Shown: one piece after another, positions 59,001 through 64,000 of the stretch
Layout: the number at the start of each line of letters is the position of its first letter
Position numbering within the stretch: the first letter of the stretch is position 1
Source: Planococcus rifietoensis
Lineage (GTDB): Bacteria; Bacillota; Bacilli; Bacillales_A; Planococcaceae
Length of the DNA: 64,000 nt
Assembly: GCF_001465795.2 (NCBI RefSeq)
Contig: NZ_CP013659.2
Span: forward strand, 2,436,501 to 2,500,500
Direction of reading: 5' to 3'
The notes under the pieces: generated by a model
What the model was told of the DNA's origin: nothing
The model's database searches: none
The model's input: only the letters and a program-made list of their open reading frames with translations
Made by a program: the position numbers and the translations under genes

Positions 59001-59230
59001 CTAGAGATGGAGCGGAAAGGGGCCGACGCCTGAGGGATCGCGCGGGCTGGCGAGACAAATGTGCCGCGTTCTTTGCGGCACATTGGCTCAACACCCGCCC
59101 CTCGGCAAGCGTGCCCCTTGCAGCGCAATCTCTTCCACTCACATCTACACTATCCATATTCAAAACGCGACGTCCTGTCGCATCAGCTGCATGACCTGCA
59201 TCCTGCAGGCCCCTTGAAGCGCAATCTCCC
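59001..59230 (+). repeat. R2 family dispersed repeat, copy c
   Basis: Begins CTAGAGATGGAGCGGAAAGG, contains GCCGACGCCTGAGGGATCGC, GCAAGCGTGCCCCTTGCAGC, and GCGACGTCCTGTCGCATCAG, ending GAAGCGCAATCTC. It combines segments found in copies a and b, so it looks like the composite form. Local hairpin GTGCCGCGTTCTTTGCGGCAC is inside. No gene. Bases 58906-59000 hold nothing recognised. Confidence 0.82.
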
Positions 59231-59257
59231 CCTACTCGTCCTAACTCTTCATAAGCT

Positions 59258-59294
59258 CAAAAAAACCCGCACAACTCAATGAGCTGTGCGGGTG
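59258..59294 (-). terminator. Terminator of kbl
   Basis: Minus strand CACACCCGCACAGCTCA-TTGAG-TTGTGCGGGTTTTTTTGAG; about nine-base stem, immediately after the stop. Confidence 0.9.
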
Positions 59295-59299
59295 TGGTA

Positions 59300-60490
59300 T
59301 TACTTGATGACGTTCAGTTCTTTGCCGACTTTTGCGTAGATCTCGATCGCTTCGTCGAGCATGTCTTTTGTATGTGCTGCTGTTGGCATGTTGCGTACAC
59401 GGCCAGTGCCGCGCGGAACCGTTGGGAAGACGATTGATTTTGCATAGACGCCTTCTTCGAACAAACGCTTCGAGAACTGCTGTGTCAATTTTTCGTCGCC
59501 GATGATGCATGGCGTAATTGGCGTGGCAGAATCGCCGATATCAAAGCCAAGCTCTTTCAAGCCTTTCTTCAAATAATCGCCGTTGTCCCATAGCTTATCG
59601 TGAAGTTCTGTTGAATCGATGATTTTTTGGACGGCGGCCGTCGTCGCTGCGACGTCCCCTGGCGTTACCGCTGTCGAGAACAAGAACGGGCGTGAGCGCA
59701 CGCGCAGCCAGTCGATCAATTGTTTCTTGCCGGCTACATAGCCGCCGACAACGCCGACTGCTTTCGAGAGTGTCCCCATCTGCATATCGACTTCTTTTTC
59801 CAAGCCGAAATGCTTCACAGTGCCTTTCCCTTTACCTGTAACGCCTGAACCGTGCGCGTCATCAACGTATGTGATCAAGTCAAACTCTTTTGCGATTTCC
59901 ACGATTTCTGGAAGCTTCGCGATATCACCGTCCATCGAGAAGACGCCGTCTGTGATGACCATTACTTTATTGTACTGGCCGGATTCAGTCGCTTCTTTCG
60001 CTTTCTGGCGAAGGTCTTCCATATCAGAGTGCTTGAACGCGATGATTTTCGCTTTCGACAAGCGGCAACCGTCGATGATCGATGCATGGTTCAATTGATC
60101 GGACAGGATCGCATCGTTCTTGTCCATGACTGCAGAAATCGCCGCCATATTGCAGTTGAAGCCGGATTGGAATGAAATCGCCGCTTCTGTTCCTTTGAAC
60201 TCAGCCAATTTCTCTTCCAGTTGCACGTGCAAGTCGAGCGTTCCGTTGATCGTACGGACAGCGCCAGCGCCGACTCCGTATTTTTCGATGGCTTGAATCG
60301 CCACTTTCTTCAAGTCTTCATCTGTTGCAAGCCCCAAGTAGTTGTTTGATGATAAGTTGATCAGGTCCTTGCCGCCGATTTTTATAATCGCTCCGTTCGG
60401 GCCTTCTACCGGATCGATCTCATTATATAGGCCTTGTTCTTTCAATTCCGTTAAGTTTTCTTCCAAAAACGCATCTAATTTTTTCGACAC
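59300..60490 (-). CDS. kbl: Glycine C-acetyltransferase (2-amino-3-ketobutyrate CoA ligase)
   Basis: PLP enzyme splitting 2-amino-3-ketobutyrate with CoA into glycine and acetyl-CoA, the second step of threonine breakdown. Start set at GTG 60490 ([13 protein letters not shown]), which has AAGGA eight bases upstream, giving 396 aa. Motifs: [38 protein letters not shown] and the PLP Lys in [15 protein letters not shown]. Pairs functionally with the SDR threonine dehydrogenase at 51 kb. BioF is a paralogue but the N-terminal signature favours Kbl. Confidence 0.92.
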   Translation of the reverse strand: MSKKLDAFLEENLTELKEQGLYNEIDPVEGPNGAIIKIGGKDLINLSSNNYLGLATDEDLKKVAIQAIEKYGVGAGAVRTINGTLDLHVQLEEKLAEFKGTEAAISFQSGFNCNMAAISAVMDKNDAILSDQLNHASIIDGCRLSKAKIIAFKHSDMEDLRQKAKEATESGQYNKVMVITDGVFSMDGDIAKLPEIVEIAKEFDLITYVDDAHGSGVTGKGKGTVKHFGLEKEVDMQMGTLSKAVGVVGGYVAGKKQLIDWLRVRSRPFLFSTAVTPGDVAATTAAVQKIIDSTELHDKLWDNGDYLKKGLKELGFDIGDSATPITPCIIGDEKLTQQFSKRLFEEGVYAKSIVFPTVPRGTGRVRNMPTAAHTKDMLDEAIEIYAKVGKELNVIK

Positions 60491-60567
60491 AGTCCTCTTC
60501 CTTTCAAAAAACAAATTCTGACTCCATCTTATCACACCGTCATTTTTTCCAAAAGAAAAAGCGGGCC

Positions 60568-62028
60568 TCAGACGGCCGCTCCTCTTTTCGTTAATTCAGA
60601 TACTGTTTTCCGTTCTTTCTGGAAGCGGAAATAATAGACAGCCCCTAAGAGCAAAATCATCGCCAATAAAATAGCCACAAGAATCCACAATGCTTGTTCG
60701 AACGGAACATTTCCTTCAAAGCCAAAAATCGACTCTCTCAATGCTTTGATTGCATACGTCATTGGGGAATACGGGTGGACGGTTTGGAAAAAGCCATTCG
60801 TCAATTGGATCGGAAATGTCCCTTCACTGGCACCAAGCTGCAAAACCAGCAGTAATATCCCCAAGAAGTTTCCTACTTTATCGAATGCAGCAACCAAAAA
60901 GGACAAGATGAACATCCAAGTATTCGAAATGACAAAAAGAATCAACAGGAAAGATCCTAGATTTTCCACGGGGATATTCAAGACTTTCAATATGAATACA
61001 GCCAATAAAGCCGCTTGGAACGTTCCTTGAGCGAATATGACCGACAGTTTACTGCCCCACCAAATAAGCAAGGTAACTGACTCCCGATCACGTGTCCGGA
61101 AAGGATATATAGTGGAAAAAGCGATTGCCCCGACAAACAAACTGAGCGCAATAATATAAGGCGCAAAGCTCTGGCCATAGTTTTCGACTTCCGTTACGGT
61201 TTCTTTATTTACCTTCACTGGTTCGCTGATGAGCTTGGCATTTGCCGTTTCAAAAGCATAAGCTGAGATTTCTTCCGACGCTGCGGAAAGCTCATCGCTT
61301 AAACTCGATGATCCACTTCCCAGTTCATTGATGCCTTGGCTTATCTGCTTATTGCCTTCTACCAGTTTGGCCAGCTCTGCAGCCAGCGGTGAAGGCAATT
61401 GGCCGGCAAGGGTTTCCATGCCATCCCCTACTTGCCCAGCCGATTCTGCAAGCTGGTCTGCCCCATCCGCCAACTTCCCTGCGCCAGATGAAGCTTCTTT
61501 ATAGCCCTCATTCATGTCGTTTACCGTTTCAAATACTTTTTCGGTGTATAATTCCCGGACTTCGGAAGCTACTGCCGTTTCCACAGCCAAAATGCTTTGG
61601 TCCGCAATCGATTTACCCGAATAACTATAGCCTGGATTGGTCTCCACATCCAAAGCCATTTCCTTCGGCTCTTCGGTCAAAAGTGAGGATGCGTTACTCG
61701 AAAAATCTTTAGGCAATGTAATGGACGCATAATAATCCCCTTTGACCACACCTGCATGCGCTTCATCACTTCCGACGAAATGCCATTCAAAATCATCGTT
61801 GCCCTTTAGCTCGGCCACAATCTCCTCACCGATTTGAATGCTTTCCCCTTCCAATTCAGCTGCTTGGTCTTCATTAACGACCGCAATCGGAAGATCCTCC
61901 GTTTTTCCATATGGATCCCACATAGAGGTCAAAAACGAAGCGCTATAGATGACCGGTAAAAACATGACTGCGATTAATGAGATAATCAGCATTTTTTTCG
62001 AGAAGACTGTTTTCAGTTCATGAATCAT
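60568..62028 (-). CDS. YhgE/Pip family ABC-2-type membrane protein
   Basis: A 486-aa protein: helix 1 near residue 18-37, an extracytoplasmic domain of about 250 residues with a coiled-coil-like segment ([30 protein letters not shown]), then five or six helices. The N terminus [29 protein letters not shown] and C-terminal ABC-2 type fold match YhgE/Pip (phage infection protein) relatives. ATG 62028 has AAAAGGACGG upstream. Co-transcribed with and overlapping the MarR gene; likely an export or envelope function. Confidence 0.85.
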   Translation of the reverse strand: MIHELKTVFSKKMLIISLIAVMFLPVIYSASFLTSMWDPYGKTEDLPIAVVNEDQAAELEGESIQIGEEIVAELKGNDDFEWHFVGSDEAHAGVVKGDYYASITLPKDFSSNASSLLTEEPKEMALDVETNPGYSYSGKSIADQSILAVETAVASEVRELYTEKVFETVNDMNEGYKEASSGAGKLADGADQLAESAGQVGDGMETLAGQLPSPLAAELAKLVEGNKQISQGINELGSGSSSLSDELSAASEEISAYAFETANAKLISEPVKVNKETVTEVENYGQSFAPYIIALSLFVGAIAFSTIYPFRTRDRESVTLLIWWGSKLSVIFAQGTFQAALLAVFILKVLNIPVENLGSFLLILFVISNTWMFILSFLVAAFDKVGNFLGILLLVLQLGASEGTFPIQLTNGFFQTVHPYSPMTYAIKALRESIFGFEGNVPFEQALWILVAILLAMILLLGAVYYFRFQKERKTVSELTKRGAAV

Positions 62029-62483
62029 TGTTTGTCGCCGTCCTTTTCCAATTTCAAACAATTAACGATTTCATCCAATTGGCTAGTGAATTTTATGATT
62101 TCATCGCCTGTAAAGCGTTCAGCCAGCAAATCATTTAGATTTTCAAAAATGACTGTCTCGCTTATCACTAAAAGTTCCGCTCCTTTTTGAGTAATTGAAA
62201 TGGCTTTTTTACGTTGATCCTGATTAGTCAATATAGCAATTAAGCCGTCTTGCTCCAATTTCTTGATCCGGTTGGAGATGGCTGTTTTAAAAACTCCTTG
62301 AATATCCGCAATTTCACTTTGGGAAACGGCCGGGTTTTTTTTGATGATTCGCAGAGTCTGCAATTGTTGCGGAGAATAGGCTTTTAACTCTTCATGATTA
62401 GCGAATACCTCCGCTACATAGGAATTCACTTCCAAAATGGCTTCACTGAATTTTGAGTAAGCCGTGAATAGTTCCTGAGACAT
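62025..62483 (-). CDS. MarR family transcriptional regulator
   Basis: A 152-aa winged-helix repressor. The recognition helix region is near residues 55-75 (SQSEIADIQGVFKTAISNRIKKLEQDGLI), followed by the wing NQDQRKKAISITQKG. Autoregulation is likely: two related inverted repeats overlap its promoter and ribosome-binding site. Its only co-transcribed gene is the YhgE-type membrane protein, so export of a toxic compound is a reasonable guess. Confidence 0.9.
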   Translation of the reverse strand: MSQELFTAYSKFSEAILEVNSYVAEVFANHEELKAYSPQQLQTLRIIKKNPAVSQSEIADIQGVFKTAISNRIKKLEQDGLIAILTNQDQRKKAISITQKGAELLVISETVIFENLNDLLAERFTGDEIIKFTSQLDEIVNCLKLEKDGDKQ

Positions 62484-62541
62484 TAGTATACCCCCTGTAC
62501 TTATTTCTTTTCATAGTACACCCACTGTACTATATATTCAA
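62482..62541 (-). promoter_or_regulatory. marR promoter with two operator palindromes
   Basis: Minus strand TTGAAT (62536-62541), 17-bp spacer, TACTAT (62513-62518). Operator 1 is ATAGTACA-CCCAC-TGTACTAT (read on the plus strand), which covers the -10. Operator 2, AGTATA-CCCCC-TGTACT, overlaps the ribosome-binding site of the regulator gene. Both share the same half-site spacing of five bases, as expected for one MarR dimer each. Confidence 0.8.
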
Positions 62542-62593
62542 GTATTTACTTCGCTCTTTGCTGTAACGGTGGCTATAGCTATAAAAATACAGC

Positions 62594-62625
62594 AAAAAAA
62601 GAGCGGGCAGCTGCCCGCTCTTTTC
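62594..62625 (-). terminator. Terminator of the metallopeptidase gene
   Basis: Minus strand AAAAGAGCGGGCAGC-TGCCCGCTCTTTTTTTGC; GC-rich stem with T-run, directly after the stop. Confidence 0.93.
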
Positions 62626-62630
62626 ATTAC

Positions 62631-64000
62631 TCACTTTTTGTTATTGCCTTTTCCTTTGCCCTTGCTTTTATCTTCTTTGTACAACACTTCGTACGTGAAT
62701 TCTTTTGCTTCTTTCTGGTCTGGCGCTGCTGCATACGAAGTGATCATTTTCAAATTGCCTTCACGCAGCACTTGTTGCAAGTCGAGCGCTTCTTTTTCCG
62801 TTACATTGTACGGATCGATGTTAAATACGCGCTGCTTGCCGTTTTTCTTCGTTTGGATGAATGTCGTCGTGAAATCGACATACTCGCCTTTCAACTGGCC
62901 GAGTGACTGGAATGGCTCTGTAGACGTTCCATCTGCCGTGAAATCACCCAGTTGGATATCTTTGATGAACCATCCGGCTTCGTTAGAACCCCAGTCCGTC
63001 ATGTTGCGGAACGAGACCAACACGTCTTGCCCTGCGTATGCCGACAAATCAAATGTTTCAGTAGACCAGTTTGTTTTCTCACCTGTGAAGCCTGGTACGT
63101 TTTCTTTGATCGTCGGATAGCCTTCTTCCACTACATCGGAACGCGTGTTTTCGTTCTTGAGTGATGTCCATGTTTCGCCATTATCCGTAGATACTTGGAC
63201 GGCTGCGAAATCCCATTGCTCTTCGATATTGTAATAATGCTCGAAGCTCAAGGTCGGGTTTTCAGTTGGAACCGTTGCCCCGAAGATCAAGGCTTGGTCT
63301 GCTTCGTCGCCATTGTTTGCATGAAGCACTTGCTCAGAAGCGTCAAGCGGATTGGCGACCGTTTCCCATTGCAATGGCAGGAAGTCCACGCCGTCGAACT
63401 TCATGCCGCGCACTGTGCGGTCCAAGTCGAATTCCTTAAAGTCTCCGCCCCATGCCGGAACGCCTTCTTTTTCAAAAGTTTTTGCTTTCTCGAAGTCCAC
63501 AGTCTTGCCGCGGACGCCGTCACCGACTGGCAGTTCACGCAAATCGATGCTGTCGAATTTGTAATCCTTGCTGACCGTGTCGTCATCAAGCGTCAATGCG
63601 GTCATGAAATCTTGGTATAGTTCAGTGAATGTTTTGTCTGTGCCGTAGTCTTCGAGTACCTTATCTACGCTTGCCATGCCTTGAGTCGCGCCGTCTGTCG
63701 CTAGTTCACGGATGAACTCTTTACCGAATTTATCGTACATATAAAGAGTGAACAAGTAAACCTGTCCGTAATCTGCAATCGTTTCAGGACCAGTTGCCGC
63801 TGTTCCATGCTCATCCCAGTTGACGAGCGAGTTTTCCGGGTGGTCCAAATAGAAGTTGATCGATCCTTCGCCGTGGCCATAGCCGCCGAGGAATTCAGAG
63901 AATGTTGACATGCCTTCGTTGAGCCATGTTTCTTCTGCGCCGTCGTTATCCGCTTGGATCAAATGCTGAAGCTCGTGGATTGTCGTGCCGAAGAACGTGC
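62631..64000 (-). CDS. Secreted zinc metallopeptidase, 5' end outside window
   Basis: The frame is open to the right edge, so the N terminus is missing. The first visible residues TFFGTTIHELQHLIQADN hold the HExxH zinc motif (HELQH), and ETWLNEGMSTFSEFLGGYG provides the third ligand Glu. The next 140 residues are helical, then a beta-sandwich (choice-of-anchor J/MAM-like: TLSFEHYYNIEEQWDFAAVQVSTDNGETW, GWFIKDIQLGDF). It ends with a Lys/Gly-rich tail KSKGKGKGNNKK. Resembles immune-inhibitor-A-related peptidases, but the motif is not the M6 HEFGH type. Confidence 0.85.
   Translation of the reverse strand, partial: TFFGTTIHELQHLIQADNDGAEETWLNEGMSTFSEFLGGYGHGEGSINFYLDHPENSLVNWDEHGTAATGPETIADYGQVYLFTLYMYDKFGKEFIRELATDGATQGMASVDKVLEDYGTDKTFTELYQDFMTALTLDDDTVSKDYKFDSIDLRELPVGDGVRGKTVDFEKAKTFEKEGVPAWGGDFKEFDLDRTVRGMKFDGVDFLPLQWETVANPLDASEQVLHANNGDEADQALIFGATVPTENPTLSFEHYYNIEEQWDFAAVQVSTDNGETWTSLKNENTRSDVVEEGYPTIKENVPGFTGEKTNWSTETFDLSAYAGQDVLVSFRNMTDWGSNEAGWFIKDIQLGDFTADGTSTEPFQSLGQLKGEYVDFTTTFIQTKKNGKQRVFNIDPYNVTEKEALDLQQVLREGNLKMITSYAAAPDQKEAKEFTYEVLYKEDKSKGKGKGNNKK

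Overview
The window is a chromosomal stretch of a low-to-moderate GC Gram-positive bacterium of the order Bacillales. Gene order closely follows the Bacillus subtilis rho-murAB-fba-spo0F-pyrG-rpoE-fadF-argS-speEB-ywhD-ywhB-ywgA-ywfO-lipL-hemQ-ung region. The repeat families, the Planococcaceae-like protein sequences and an isolated Spo0F-like regulator suggest a Planococcus-type organism; that genus call is inference. No phage, insertion sequence, CRISPR array, rRNA or tRNA was seen.

Layout. 0-9.2 kb: rho, glpX, murA2, a transaldolase-family gene, fbaA and a spo0F-like gene (all minus), a DUF2529 gene (plus), pyrG with a B. subtilis-type GGGC initiation-site attenuator, rpoE, and an unlisted 57-aa membrane protein. 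9.3-10.3 kb: non-coding repeats (families R2 and R1). 10.35-18.6 kb: one minus-strand operon for acyl-CoA breakdown (thiolase, 3-hydroxyacyl-CoA dehydrogenase, two acyl-CoA dehydrogenases, a TetR regulator, and B12-dependent fused isobutyryl-CoA mutase) preceded by a cre-like box. 19-21.2 kb: fadF. 21.5-31.6 kb: a cobalamin-riboswitch operon for B12/cobinamide uptake and nucleotide-loop assembly: btuF, btuC, a btuD-cbiZ fusion, cbiB, cobD, cobU, cobS, cobC, a short CobU-like gene, an ATP:corrinoid adenosyltransferase, and CblT/CblS-type genes that feed in alpha-ribazole. 31.7-36.7 kb: argS-ywiB, speE-speB, ywhD. 36.8-49.3 kb: ywhB, ywgA, an HD hydrolase, lipL, hemQ, several membrane proteins, ung, pdxK, an orphan ABC permease pair and yojF-bshB2. 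49.5-64 kb: a YjiH-type membrane protein, an SDR threonine dehydrogenase, a cystine-type ABC importer, a YfcC transporter plus dipeptide epimerase divergent from an M20 amidohydrolase, more R1/R2 repeats, kbl, a marR-yhgE operon with operators overlapping its promoter, and a 5'-truncated secreted zinc metallopeptidase.

The genes connect in two main ways. The B12 salvage operon supplies the cofactor for IcmF in the neighbouring fatty/branched acyl-CoA operon. Threonine dehydrogenase and Kbl together convert threonine to glycine and acetyl-CoA. The most unusual material is non-coding: repeat family R1 (five copies in two clusters) forms a 33-nt core hairpin with compensatory base changes, and family R3 forms a second covarying hairpin that sits repeatedly in leaders and 3' untranslated regions. 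A TetR-type palindrome lies exactly between the -35 and -10 of fadF and recurs upstream of the acyl-CoA operon.
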